NCBI GenBank assembly: GCA_016508695.1
Contig: VNKQ01000004.1
Span: forward strand, 1,984,001-2,048,000
Length of the DNA stretch: 64,000 nt
Direction: 5' to 3'
DNA from: Hyphodiscus hymeniophilus
Taxonomy: Eukaryota; Ascomycota; Leotiomycetes; Helotiales; Hyphodiscaceae
The notes under the pieces are model-generated. The model had not been told where the DNA came from. It did not search any database and saw only the letters and a program-made list of their open reading frames with translations. The translations under genes and the position numbers were made by a program. Below are positions 1-10,739 of the stretch, piece by piece; the first letter of the stretch is position 1; each line of letters starts with the position of its first letter.

Positions 1-1169
1 CAGCCGCTGATTGAGGCTCGGCTACTGTATGGCCGCCAGTCGAGATACGATTCGCGCTGTAGCCGCCAGCTCTAAAAATGCTTCAGCCGGTAGTTTACGC
101 AACACCCTTGGTGCGGGGATCATCAAAGCCTGGACTTGGGTCGTCTGATGAAACCATTTCAGGCGCCTGGCGAGCGCGTGCGGATGCATCCGGTGTGACA
201 GCATGTACCTCCAAGTGTCCAAAACAAAACATGCCGATACTTGCCTGCTACGGTACTTGATGGGTGAAAAGCGACATCAAATCACTGAGGCAAGTATGCC
301 TAATCAGTGGCAAATCACACGGAAGACTCGGTTGGTCGAGAGATCTGCTGTGCTACTGTATTGGAGTTGAAAAGCCATCCGATCACGTTTGGCTGACTAC
401 GCAGCGCGGCCTTGGGAGGCGTGGAGGGACTCAAAGATATACTGTAAGTACGAGTACCGAACTTCATTTGTAAGCTTCGGATACAGCAACGTTGAAGACG
501 CCACCGCACAACTTGCGGAAACATTTCTTCGGACACATGTTTTCGGAAACACTCATGAGGAGGCGACAGGAGGGGAGTTGCTTACCAAAATCTGCCAGGT
601 GCGGTCTACCAAGCTTTGCGAAGGCCGAGATCTTAGGAGAGTGCAACAAGGGCGGGGCAAGCAGGAGCTGTCATTGATTGGTTCTAAACCGACCCTGCCC
701 AGTTACCTACGCATACATCAACCAAGATTGAACATACTCTCGCAAGGAAACGGGGTCCGAGAAACTATTCTAACGTCTTGGGATAAGTGTAATTGATGAA
801 CCGAAGTATGTTTTGTAAGCGAATTATCCGCTTCACATGAAAGCTTTGGATGATCGATACTTGGTAGAAGCCATGGCGAGTGGCTGGAAAGAAGACGCTT
901 CATTGGATCCAAAATAGCTTGAACAACCTCGTTGGGCACAGAGCGGAATATAAGTAGGCAGAAGGCTCCCATTCTCTGGTATTCCATTCACATCATCATC
1001 ATCATCAACATCATCACAGTCTTCATCAAATAACTCGATACAATTCACACCACAAAGAATTTCCGCTACGAACCATTCTCCACCACAGACAAAACTTCCT
1101 CTACAGGTCGATTGACATACAGTTCTCTAGAGTCGAAACTAACCCACAATCCTTCGAACAATCGTTGCA
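1..1169. other. Left-edge intergenic region and promoter of the NmrA-like gene
   Basis: No convincing gene is seen; the short open frames here have no recognisable motif or splice pattern. The right part looks like a promoter and 5' leader for the gene starting at 1170: an AATATAAG TATA-like element lies near 947-953, and a CAT-rich run (about eight CAT/CAA units) at 987-1019 is followed by a C/A-rich leader typical of fungal 5' UTRs. Confidence 0.5.
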
Positions 1170-2324
1170 ATGGCCAGCAAGAAGATCATTACAGTCTTTG
1201 GAGCCACTGGGGCCCAGGGAGGTTCAGTTGTGAAAGCTATTCTTGGTGATTCTAAATTGAGGGACTCATGGACTGTTCGTGGTATAACTCGTGATGTGTC
1301 CAAGCCGTCCGCGAAAGCTTTGGAGAGCCAGGGAGCCGAAACTGTTGCTGTAAGTTTACTCACTCTAAGCTTGAGGACCAATCTAAGATATGACATTGAG
1401 GCCAATTTGGACGATGCATCAACATTGAAGTCCGCCTTGAAGGGCGCATATGCAGTCTTTGCTGTGACGAACTACTGGGAAAGTCAAAGTGCGGATGTGG
1501 AAATGAAGCAAGGAAAGGCGATCGCAGACGCTGCTAAAGTATGTAACTTACCACAATGCACAAAGACACTTTTGCTGATCAAGGGTACAGGAAGCTGGAG
1601 TAAGCCACTTCATTTGGTCGAGTCTGCCCAATATCACAGAACGTCAGTACTTAACACAGGGACAAACACGGTCTACCACTAACGAATCTTAGTCTCCAAG
1701 GGTGTTTTGACCAATGTCAAACATTTCGATAGCAAAGCCCATATTGAAACATACATCCGTGAGATCGGTATTCCCGCATCTTTCTTCCTCCCAGGCTTCT
1801 ACATGTCCAACATCCCTGGGGGCATGATGCGCCAATTACCTCCCAACAATGACTGGACTCTCGGTCTCCCTATCCCAACTTCTTCTCCGGTTCCTCTCTT
1901 GAACACGGTCGATGATACCGGCAAATTCGTCAAGGGCATCTTGCTTAACCGGGAGAAGACACTCGGAGCAAGAATCTACGGAGCTACAGCATATTATACT
2001 CTTACTGAGATAGTCAAAGAGTTCCAAGAGGTCTTTCCTGAAGCCGGGAAGTCTGCCAAAGCAGTTGAGCTTCCTCACGAGGTCTATAAGGGTGCTCTAG
2101 GCCAAGCTGGGATGCCTGAGTCAGCACAAGAGGAGCTTTTGCAGAACATGAGATTGCTGAATGAGTTTGGCTACTATGGAGGAGCTAAGCTTGACGAGAG
2201 CCACTCGGTAGGATTTCCTCCCAGGACTAGAGAAATACTAATGATTTGGCAGATTCTGGTTGACAAACTTACTACGTGGAAAGAGTACGCGGCAAAGGCT
2301 AAGCCATTTGCTGAGCTGAAGTGA
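1170..2324 (+). CDS. NmrA-like family NAD(P)-binding protein
   Basis: Four exons (1170-1349, 1401-1538, 1591-1642, 1693-2324) join in frame to a 333-residue protein, the usual length of the family. The N-terminus has the Rossmann-type motif GATGAQG at residues 11-17, followed by NmrA-family segments such as GAYAVFAVTNYWE and FIWSSLPNIT, and a C-terminal substrate-side region. NmrA-like proteins are atypical short-chain dehydrogenases that bind NAD(P); some sense redox state and control nitrogen regulators, others are isoflavone-reductase-like enzymes. Which applies here cannot be told from sequence. Introns are 50-52 bp with GTAAGT, GTATGT and GTCAGT donors. The start is the first ATG of the conserved frame. 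It stands alone on this strand ahead of PEX13 and may be cytosolic, since no targeting signal is visible. Confidence 0.9.
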
Positions 2325-3036
2325 AGAATGTCGCTTGGAGCTGGCTTGGGATCGATGGGCGGCAGATAACTCGGGCAATGGAAATGCCCCTTTCACATAA
2401 TTGATTAGTTCTCTAAAGCATGAAATCTGACAATTACCTTACCTTAGGTACCTTAGATTCTAAAGTACCGTATATATGAGTGTATGATCACGTGATAATA
2501 TATATTTCCTTTTCCGATGTGCATCCAGGACGTTTAAGGACATAATCGGTTTACAAAAGTAAGACTATCAGATTGTTTTTTTTGAAGGTATCTATGAACA
2601 AGTCACCTGCTACTAGGGACATTTTCTATTGAAGCCTCTGGACATCGTTGCACTGCGAGGGCATGCTGCCGAGGTAACTTTTACCTTTGACCAGCCTTCC
2701 CCAAAACGATTCCGGCTTCAGTTCCAGCTCCAGCGCGAATTGAATCGAATAATCTTCTCTGTTTCCAGACGGCGATGTAATACTACTGGACACTTCTCCC
2801 CCATCAAGTTTCTCCCTATACGTATTCCGATATCATCTGCGATCCAGAATAGAAAGCTAAGCCCCGCAAACCTGGGGCTCGGCTGTAGCACATCTCGATC
2901 TTACAGCGGCGACATCTGACAAATTCAACGACCTACATCATCGCAGTCTACGAACGCATCGCCAACAATCGAAGAGAAAGGCCGCGGAGGTCGAGTGATT
3001 CCAGGAAGCGGAGAATTCCTCTCGTGTTTTGGCAAT
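2325..3036. other. Intergenic region, PEX13 promoter and leader
   Basis: No gene is supported. The first 200 bases are AT-rich 3' flank of the NmrA-like gene and include TACCTTAGGTACCTTAG-type repeats (about 2437-2456) and the 10-bp palindrome ATCACGTGAT at 2487-2496, an E-box-like site. An open stretch at 2629-2919 most likely belongs to the PEX13 leader. Confidence 0.4.
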
Positions 3037-4482
3037 ATGGCGACGACATCACCGCCGAAGCCTTGGGAGAGAGCTGGAGGTGTGGGCGCAAGCACAGGTA
3101 AGTTGATTTTCACAAGCCTACGCCATCAACAATTGATTCCAGGTCACTGACACGCTGTTTGATTCAACAGCTCTGCCATCGTCGACTGGTATCTCATCAG
3201 GAAGCTCGGCGCTGAATTCCTCATCCTTATCCTCTTCCATGACCTCTGATGCACCGGCCGTACCCGAACGACCTTCGACGCTGACCTCTGCTGTGAACCG
3301 GAATGCATCTGCGTATTCTCCTTACGGCGCCAATAGACTGGGAGGTGCTGCATCGCCTTATGGTGGGATGGGCGGCGCTTATTCCTCTCCGTACTCGAGG
3401 ATGGGTGGCATGGGGGGTATGGGATATGGGTCTAGCATGTATGGCGGAATGGGTGGCATGGGAGGCTACGGATCGATGTATGGCGGCGGTATGGGTGGCA
3501 TGTATGGTGGGATGGGAGGGATGCCTGGAGATCCCAATGACCCGAACAGCATGACGAATGGCTTCACGCAAAGCACCCAAGCGACATTCCAGATAATAGA
3601 AAGCATAGTGGGAGCGTTTGGAGGATTTGCGCAGATGCTTGAGAGCACATATATGGCTACCCATTCTAGTTTCTTTGGTAAGTCTCAAAGATAGATTGGA
3701 GGTCGAGAAAGCTAACAGTTGTAGCAATGGTATCTGTCGCAGAACAATTTGGAAACCTACGAAATACCCTTGGCTCAATATTAGGAATTTTTACTATCCT
3801 CAGATGGCTACGGACGCTTTTCGCAAAAGTCACTGGCCGGCCTCCGCCAGCAGATGCAACGGCACTGACACCCAGTGCCTTCGCAAACTTTGAAGGCCGA
3901 AAGATGCTCCCAGATGGCTCATCAGTTACTCCTCCTAGGCCAAGCAAGAAACCCTTCTTATTCTTCCTAGCAGCTGCTTTTGGCTTGCCGTACCTTATGG
4001 GCAAGATGATAAAAGCACTTGCTGCATCACAAGAGGAAGAAGCGCGTCGGCAAGCCGCTGCCGGTCAGGTCCAGTTTGGTCCGGACGGTCAGCCCATACA
4101 ACAACAGGTTGATCCTTCGAAGCTGGATTTCTGCCGTGTGCTTTACGACTTCACTCCCGAGTCTGGGGCTGCCGTTCAAGGTGTTGATCTGGCTGTGAAG
4201 AAGGGCGATTTGGTTGCTGTGTTGAGCAAGAGTGACCCAATGGGTAACCCAAGCGAATGGTGGAGATGCCGCGCTCGTGACGGCAGAATGGGATACTTGC
4301 CAGGTGTATACCTCGAGGTTGCCAGGAGACCGGGTCAACCACTTGCGGAGATCAAGAGCGCGAGCCAAAGTGGCAGTCGAACGAATAGCATGACGAGTCA
4401 GGGCATGAAGGGACCAACCGTTGAGGGCAAGCCGGGAGATATGAGCGCGGAGAGCTTTCAAAAGAGCCAGTTTTATTCCTAG
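3037..4482 (+). CDS. PEX13: Peroxisomal membrane protein PEX13 (peroxin-13)
   Basis: Exons 3037-3097, 3171-3677 and 3725-4482 give 441 residues. PEX13 is the docking-complex component of the peroxisomal matrix import machinery; with PEX14 and PEX17 it receives cargo-loaded PEX5 and PEX7. In order the protein shows the N-terminal start TSPPKPWERAGG, a Ser-rich stretch, a Gly/Met/Tyr-rich low-complexity region (roughly residues 90-160, repeated GMGGM units), the PEX13 N-terminal membrane-associated region, a hydrophobic segment (FLFFLAAAFGLPYLMG) and a C-terminal SH3 domain at about 322-391 with ALYDF-like LYDF, the WW pair and YLP motif. Introns are 73 and 47 bp. The start is the first ATG in the conserved frame; the GTAAGT that ends exon 1 fixes the short first exon. 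Identification is firm. Confidence 0.96.
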
Positions 4483-5288
4483 TCATGGGTTTTGATGACA
4501 TGGGTCCGTACATTATCTGGCAGGAATAACACCGGGGGATGTACAAAGGCGTTTGGTTTCTGAGCGTCTAATTCCATATTGTTGAAACAAGTTTAATTCG
4601 TGATGCAACGTCCCAGTAGTCGTTTTGTTATGTGTTGCTTCCTGTACATGATTCAAGATTCAATACATTAGACCGGGCGTACTTCGCCATTCCCAACTTT
4701 CGGGGGCTTTTGCCCAGGGTACCATTGAAAGATACATGGCTAAGGAGATGCAGCTGCTCGACTGAGCTGCAGTCCAACCCGGGGCTGGATATCCGAACAG
4801 GTAGGCAGCGAAACTGCAAGACGGAGGTAGGCGTGGGAAGTTCAGGTGCGGGCGTAATTCTGATCCTAGGCACTTACACACGTGGGACAGAGTAGGCGTG
4901 ACTTCTCCTAGCCACGCCGGGCCGAGATTCTACGTCTTGCTACTTATTAGCGGACTCACCGGAAGACTTCTAGCTTTACCATTCGCTCTCACAGTCCATG
5001 ATCTGGTGGTGTGAGTTGAATGTATAACATTAGCCGGATCGGGTGGAGGGGAATAATAGTTGTTCCAACAGGAAGAATGCGAAAGAAACGGAATTTTGTA
5101 AATGATATGTTAATGATTTTGCGCAAGCAGTCGGATCTCTTTCTATCTTGTCTCTACCCATATAATACAGCACCCCCAGTTCCCTACCCATGTTACAGAA
5201 ACCCTTGTATACATGCCTTTATCCCTTTAATATATACCGAATTCCATGCCTCTCCTCAGCCCCAAAAGTGCCACGCACATCCGAAAAT
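4483..5288. other. Convergent 3' intergenic region (PEX13 / PAL1)
   Basis: Region between two converging genes. It contains only short open frames without motifs; I see nothing beyond expected 3' UTR and polyadenylation sequence. Confidence 0.5.
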
Positions 5289-6582
5289 TTAGACATCAGG
5301 ACCCTTATGCTTACTCCTCCTCAAACTGCCAAAGCGCTTCTTCAACCCCTCGCCGACTTTCCGTCCCGTAGTATGGCTTCTCTGCATACTACTCTCACCA
5401 GTCTCCTCGGATGTCACAGCAGCTGCCGTACCTTTACCAACAGGGGTGATATCAGCATTGCTTCCGCTCGCACTTCTCTGACGACTGATGCCAGCGTTCC
5501 TTGGTTGCATTTCGTAGGCTGAATTGCCATCAGAGAGGACGCGGCGGTGTGTGTTCTTTTCGTGTTCTTTGAGGGCTTTCTCGATAGAGAAAGAAGGCTC
5601 TCCTTTGCCTTTGTAATCTTCCGGTAGGTATTTCTGGCTTCATTAGCTTTGAACTGAGGGCAGTGGGATGAGGGAAATGACATACAACGTGCTCCCATCG
5701 CTTGTAAGCTCCACCTGGGGCATCAGGCTCTCTCATCAAATCCGCACCCTCCTCATACTGCATCGTGCGACCATCCAGACCCGCCATTCCAGGAGGAATG
5801 ACGGCAGTTCCCTGCAATGGGACATGCTTCCTCAACGAATCTAGGACATTCTCCTTCGGCGTAGCCTTCAATGCCTCGTTATTGGTGCTGCGGACAGCCT
5901 CAATAGGCGAGGACTCCCAGCTCGTGTTTCTTGCCAAGAGAGTAGCATCGTAAGGTCCCTCATGATGATAGGCTCCTCCGAATGTTCTGTCCAGAACATC
6001 GATAGAATCAGCACCTGGCATATGCTTTTTCTTCAGGTGTGGAGCACGGTTTGCGGCCTTGGATTCCTTGCGCAATTGATCGAGTGGTCGGTGTGACATA
6101 TCGCCTGGGAATCGTTCGCCGAGCGAACTGCCTCTGCGTCTTCCTTTACCGTTTCCGACGGGCTCGTCGACGTTTTGGGGGCTGGTACTCTTTGGGTAGT
6201 CACCGAACGCGGTTTGCCGATGGTTCGGAGAGAAAGGGTTTGAGGGGTGGAACGAGGATTGACTGGGACTCGCTGAGCCGGGAGGCGTGGGATAGCCTTT
6301 TGAGCCGGACGTGCTTCGTGAGTGGGTGGATGGAGCGACTTTGCTAGGAGGGCTTTTTGAAGTTGATGCTGCGCGTGAGATGGGTGTCGTGTAGAAGTGC
6401 GATCCTGGGCCGGTCTCTTGAGAAGGCTCGGAAGCTGTGAGGGGATCGAGGAGGTATTTAGATGCCTGGATGAGGTCAGAAACCATGCGTTGAGCGTCGT
6501 GGAACAAGCTCTAATCCTTGCAGGATGAGCAATTTGCCAGGTTCGAGTAGCTTACCCATTGCTTGTCCCCTGAAGATTCCAT
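5289..6582 (-). CDS. PAL1: Pal1 family cell-morphogenesis protein
   Basis: Three exons on the minus strand (6582-6556, 6510-5686, 5633-5289) give 398 residues. The first exon codes only nine residues (MESSGDKQW) but has the strong context CACCATGG, a GTAAGC donor and restores the ASKYLLDPL N-terminus expected in this family. The diagnostic Pal1 core is FGGAYHHEGPYDATLLARN near residue 185, preceded by a Ser/Pro-rich disordered region and followed by a Lys/Arg-rich tail (RFGSLRRSKHKG). In fission yeast Pal1 sits at growing tips and sites of endocytosis and is needed for cylindrical shape; the budding yeast relative Pal1/Pal2 is an early endocytic coat component. The gene is divergent from USB1, sharing a 669-bp promoter region. 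Confidence 0.9.
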
Positions 6583-7251
6583 GGTGCGGTCCTTGTGTTG
6601 TATTACAAGAGGCTTCGTCAGAAAGTATGCGATTGATATCAGTTAATGTTGACGAGGATGTATTCAGCTCGTGGTGTATTTCAGCTTGCGGAAGGAGAAA
6701 GTAGAGAAGGAGAGATGTGAGCTTGAAGAAAAGAAGCTTCGAAGCAGCATCGGGTGACGGGTGACTTGTACCTTTTCGTTTTGGGTGGTGCTTGGTGGTG
6801 GTGGTGGTGGTGGTGTGCAAATGCGGCCAGGGTCTTTCCTCCGCCAATCCACCCAGATTCTGCAAGCGGAGTGGTACGTCATCCTCACCCAACCGCGGAT
6901 GCGACGGACATAGATCCTCGGATGGACCTCGTGGAAGAAAGAATCCAGACCACCACCGATTTGCCATGGCCGTGTCCCCCTTTTTTTGGCTGACCCTACT
7001 CACGTGAGCCTTGCATTTGGACATTCTTCAAACTTTCTACTCCGAAAATCCGAGTGGTCTGATCGAAATAGAAGCGGAGGCTACCTACCTACCTACCTAC
7101 CTTAGTACCTACCTAGTCTAGTCTGATGTCCAGCTATCAGGATCACGTGATCGATATGAGTAGTGCTTGAACCATCAGCAACGACGTTCCTGAAGCTATC
7201 CCTTTCGAAGCCATACTTCTCAAAATCTATGGGATATAGGATTCACCCGTC
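6583..7251. promoter_or_regulatory. Divergent promoter between PAL1 and USB1
   Basis: No gene is present. Features seen: a GGT microsatellite at about 6785-6812, the palindrome CTCACGTGAG near 6999-7008, a CCTA/CTAC tandem run at 7079-7116, and a perfect 12-bp palindrome GATCACGTGATC at 7141-7152. CACGTG cores flanked by TCA/TGA match the binding preference of Cbf1-type bHLH factors in fungi (family knowledge); function here is inferred. Confidence 0.5.
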
Positions 7252-8508
7252 ATGGCTTTAGTCGATTATCCTTCCTCTCCTTCCTCTGATGACCAAGAAG
7301 GGGAGGAAGCCGAGCCCACTCCAACGACGACAGCGACATTTAAACGCAAACACGATGAGGAACTTCCTCCATTGCCTTCCAAATTCCACGACCTCTACGC
7401 TTCAACAACGAGAGTCAGTACCAGAGATGATCCAGCTTTGCATGAGGGCCGGAAGAGAGTAACTCCTCATGTTGAGGGCAATTGGCCGACCCACATATAC
7501 CTCGAGTGTATGTCTGAATCTCATCTCTTACACTTACATCTACTCTCTTCCAAAAGGTCTCGTCAAACGGCCTTTTCCAATTATTCCTGTTATCGGTACT
7601 GAATAGTATCTGTTGCGACATGTTATGTACTTGGGGCGATTCGAGTTCTTGCTCTTATTCAATTTGAGCGTTCCAAGTTCGATCATGCATTCCCTCCTGT
7701 GCAATAGTCCGAATCTCTCAATCCCTCCTTGAGCAACTGGGCTGACTCGACTGAGGGTATCCGTCGACTGCAGAAAATCGATCACTATCATCCTTGATCT
7801 CAGAGTTGAAGAACTCTATACGCGCAGATAATGCCACAGTTAACTCGTCCCTTACGAGCGATTTGGGCGCTCCCTTGCCACTCCATGTTAGTCTCTCACG
7901 CCCAATTGGCTTCTCCACAGAGGTGAAAGATGCATTTGTCACCTCATTAGAATGCTCAATCAAATCGTCTGGAGTCCGACCGTGAGCTTTCTTCTCGGAG
8001 GAATCCAAATCACATGTTAATCGTTCAAAGGTTCAATGTCGCGGTTGCTGATCTGGACTGGGTGTCTAACCTCGAGAAGACCCGATGGTTCCTTGTCCTA
8101 CGGCTTCATGAGCCACCCTCTAATTCTTTGAACAAAGTCTTGCACATCAGTAACAAGGTCGTCCAAGAATACGGCCAGCCAACACTGTACGCTACCCCTC
8201 CTGAAATCCACGTCAGAAAATCGAAGTCGAAGGGAAGCCGAGCCTCTCAATCAGACCTAGACATTAAGATGGACTGGGATGCCATGCAGAACGTATCGGA
8301 TGCGTTCCATGTTAGTATTGCATGGATGCTGGAGCGACCTAGCTTTGAGCTCATGGCTACGACGAAGTCCCTGTTTACAGATGGATTTGGGAATATGGAT
8401 GAGCTTTCGTTCAGAGCAGAGGAAGTGAAGGCAAAAGTTGGGAACCTGGTGACGAGTATACCTCTTCCAGGGAAGGTTTTCGAAGAAAAAGCGCTCTGGG
8501 GAGGATGA
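7252..8508 (+). CDS. USB1: U6 snRNA phosphodiesterase Usb1 (HVSL domain)
   Basis: Exons 7252-7507, 7756-7981 and 8031-8508 give 319 residues. Usb1 is a nuclear 2H-family phosphodiesterase that trims and finishes the 3' end of U6 snRNA. Both catalytic tetrapeptide-type motifs are present: HVSLS with H129 and S131, and HVSIAW with H254 and S256. Between them lie FNVAVADLDWVSN and KTRWFLVLRL, typical of the family. The second exon boundary was set by the conserved run YLEWYPSTAE: exon 1 ends in a single T that pairs with GG at 7756 to give W86. This makes intron 1 248 bp, unusually long for this window. The N-terminus is acidic and low-complexity. The GTGAGC intron at 7982-8030 is standard. Neighbouring genes give no functional link. 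Confidence 0.93.
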
Positions 8509-8734
8509 TGCCTACAAACTGCTCAATCCAACTGGAACGGTCCGAACTACGGTCTGTTCAAGTGGCCGTTTCCCTCTCATTCCGTCACTCAATTCAAAGG
8601 GGGAAGGGGAGTGATGATAATTTTGATTCTCGATTGACGATAAGTCATTCAAGGCAAGTGCCCACGACGCAACAACAGAGGGACAGTATGGCCTTTAATC
8701 TCTCTATACTCTTGCACGCCTTTTTGTTTTCTGG

Positions 8735-9115
8735 TCATGATGGCTGCAATTCCAACGAAAGCTCGTACTCCCTATGATAGCCCGCGATAGGCTGGAGCTC
8801 GATATCCGCGGGCAGGACTGCAAGTAGTCAGCAATGATCAATGGTTCAACAAAATAACCACATGCCATTTTCACGAGCCCCGCGACCGGATAGTGTCCAG
8901 CGAGTGCTATTCCACATTACCCACGCTAGAACTACACTCAGTATGGCAAGCACTGATGCTACTATGCCAAAGATGATGTTGATAGTGTTGTCCGATGAAA
9001 GGCCCCGAGTCTTGAGTCTTTCATAAGCTTCGATGGCTACGTGCTTGAGTGTATTCTGGGAGGCTGTTTGTTCCATGTTGAGGGCTTCGTGCGTAGTGAC
9101 GACCAGTGGAGCCAT
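8735..9115 (-). CDS. Small single-pass membrane protein A (paralogue of protein B)
   Basis: Two exons (9115-8866, 8817-8735) give 110 residues. I do not recognise a named family. Visible are a soluble N-terminus, then LSSDNTINIIFGI leading into one hydrophobic helix (about residues 46-66, ending LAWVMWNST) and a short tail with DIELQPIAG. Protein B at 15.1-15.5 kb shares the DNTIN(I/V)IFGI core, the helix, the intron position and the DIELQPIAG tail. Matching the tail in frame needs a GC donor (GCATGT at 8865) rather than GT; a GTGAAA donor nine bases earlier gives a version three residues shorter. A TATATA element at 9275-9280 lies about 160 bp upstream. Comparable short helix proteins are common unnamed genes in filamentous ascomycetes. 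Function is unknown; membrane location and topology are inferred. Confidence 0.68.
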
Positions 9116-9486
9116 TGAATATCGGGAACCTCAATTGAAAATATGCCGTGAGTACGATAGCTCGTATGACACAAGGCTGAGCCCTCGCGAAGTGAGTTTC
9201 GAGACGGGTAGAATTCAAGCATCCAAAACTTAGCCATTTGATGTCAATTTCGAAAAGCACCGGACGTCCCAGCATATATAAAAAACCATAATCCTAGCTT
9301 ACACTGATGAGCTGAGTTAGAAGTTCCCGTTTGAAAAGTGAGGCTAACTGCATTGTCAGCCAGATTCAATACCTAGGTACCTTATGTCTCGCCAATCAAA
9401 TCTTCGTTTCAGTGTAGTTGCATAGCCTGATCTCTCGAGGATAGCACCAAAATGAAAACATGTTTCTGCGCAGTGTACAAATGTTG

Positions 9487-10121
9487 TTATGCGGGCGGTA
9501 TGCAGAGTGTATGAGAGATGGGAGATCGACGCAGTGCAGGTCGATATGCAGAGTGTGTGAAAGATGGAAGATCGACGCAGCGCAGGTCGGTATGCAGAGT
9601 TATGGAAGAGGGATGATCGACACAGCGCAGGTCGGTATGCAGATTTATGAAAGAGGGATGATCGACGCAGCGCAGATCGGTAGGAGGGAGTACCCTAAAC
9701 CAATCGTAACGACCCACACTTTGTAAAGCACGAGGCATGGATCGTTCCTCGTTCTGTCCTGCGGACCAGGGTATTTTACGACGGCGTAGCGTCCAATTGA
9801 GATAATGCGCGATCAGCCATCCGCTGTCTGTGAGGCGGATGACTATCCAGTTGCAACGGGCAAGAGGAGCGGTGGTATTGGTGGGTGTGTCTCCTCTCCA
9901 TTGGTTACCTACCACGAATGAAAACGGCCCAGCACGTGGAATTACCTCAGAGGGTATTACTGCGTCCTCCATCATCTCGTGGCGTCGCAGGCTGGGACGA
10001 TTCGACTGGTTGTGCTCAAAAGGACGGCAAGTCTGGCGAATATTCTTACACGGTCCGCGATATCGATGTTAAACCCTTGAAATTGACCCAGCAAGTTGGG
10101 TGCATCGTCATTCGTCGTCAT
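9487..10121 (-). CDS. Candidate orphan gene reading through the minisatellite
   Basis: Weak candidate. Exons 10121-10050 and 10005-9487 would join across a 44-bp intron (GTAAGA donor, CAG acceptor, no good branch site) to 196 residues. The product has no motif I recognise. Its middle reads like an ordinary globular protein (for example RAGPFSFVVGNQWRGD and NWIVIRLTDSGW), and its C-terminus carries near-identical 15-residue repeats beginning TDLRCVD, because the 45-bp minisatellite unit is a multiple of three. One 46-bp unit breaks the phase of the last repeat. It could equally be a chance open frame through repeat DNA. Transcript evidence would be decisive. Confidence 0.25.
9499..9680. repeat. 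Minisatellite, four units of 45-46 bp
   Basis: Four imperfect tandem copies start at 9499, 9545, 9591 and 9636, each opening with TATGCAGA and ending with a GATCGACGCAGCGCAGGTCG-like half. Unit lengths are 46, 46, 45 and 45 bp. Differences between units are mainly single substitutions. Confidence 0.9.
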
Positions 10122-10548
10122 CAGCTTTCCTGATCTGGGGGGCATGAATATGGTAATTGTCGCAGGATCTCTCAGCACTACTGCAGCTTGAACTCCTACT
10201 CTTCAAGAGCGTTTTTTCAAGCATCGTGAACGACTGGTTGGCCACTTCGGGTCTTGTTCTCCCTAGCTATCAGACCCCTCATGGCAATATGTAGGAAAGC
10301 GGACATCAGATTTTGGAAGGAATGAAAAGTCTCTTAAAGGACAGGCTCAGACCAAGCAAAATACGGCTTAACTTGAGGTTGAGGAAGTAGATGCTGCTCA
10401 ATTTGAAAAGTAGGACATTTCTGGAGCAGCCAGGGTATCTCGAGACAGATTATCAATGGGGCATTCGAGGAATAAAATTCCACCACTGATGAAGCACAAT
10501 ATTCTAGATGTAAAATATCGCAAAGGTTCTATTATTGGAAGTTCGCGA

Positions 10549-10578
10549 GGTACCAGATGACCAGGTACCAGATGACCA
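10549..10578. repeat. 15-bp direct repeat, two copies
   Basis: Two perfect adjacent copies of AGGTACCAGATGACC at 10549-10563 and 10564-10578, followed by a partial, inverted-looking AGGATCTGG. It lies about 100 bp upstream of the TATA element of the monooxygenase gene, so it may be a duplicated regulator site; that role is inference. Confidence 0.85.
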
Positions 10579-10673
10579 GGATCTGGTCGTCGGAGCCTGT
10601 GGTCGTGCTATATTACCCAATATGGTAAACCGGGCCAGGGACTTGGTTGAACCTCCGAGCCCCGAGATTAGAG

Positions 10674-10680
10674 TATATAA
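10674..10680 (+). promoter_or_regulatory. TATA element of the FAD monooxygenase gene
   Basis: TATATAA at 10674-10680, 60 bp ahead of the ATG at 10740. It supports that start rather than any upstream in-frame triplet, since transcription would begin about 25-35 bp downstream. Confidence 0.6.
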
Positions 10681-10739
10681 GAAGTCTTGAAGGAATACTT
10701 ACCAAAACTTTCAGCTTCACTATTAAACTGTTTGCAAAT

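Larger units (their letters stand above)
9116..10739. other. Repeat-bearing intergenic region upstream of the FMO gene
   Basis: This 1.6-kb stretch holds the promoter of protein A, a four-unit minisatellite (9499-9680), a weak candidate gene on the minus strand (9487-10121), a 15-bp direct repeat (10549-10578) and the promoter of the monooxygenase gene. Apart from these, nothing coding is evident. Confidence 0.4.

Noticed and set aside
389..796. 135-codon plus-strand open frame near the left edge
   Set aside because: Composition looks random, neighbouring frames are equally open over parts of it, and no motif is present.
3227..3778. 183-codon minus-strand frame rich in His, Ala and Ile
   Set aside because: It is the antisense of the Gly/Met/Tyr repeat region of PEX13, which keeps other frames open.
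7508..7755. Possible intronic snoRNA in the long USB1 intron
   Set aside because: No paired C (RTGATGA) and D (CTGA) boxes with terminal complementarity were found by eye.
7540..8008. Minus-strand open frames over USB1
   Set aside because: They are shadows of the USB1 exons and its first intron; the plus-strand HVSL protein explains the region.
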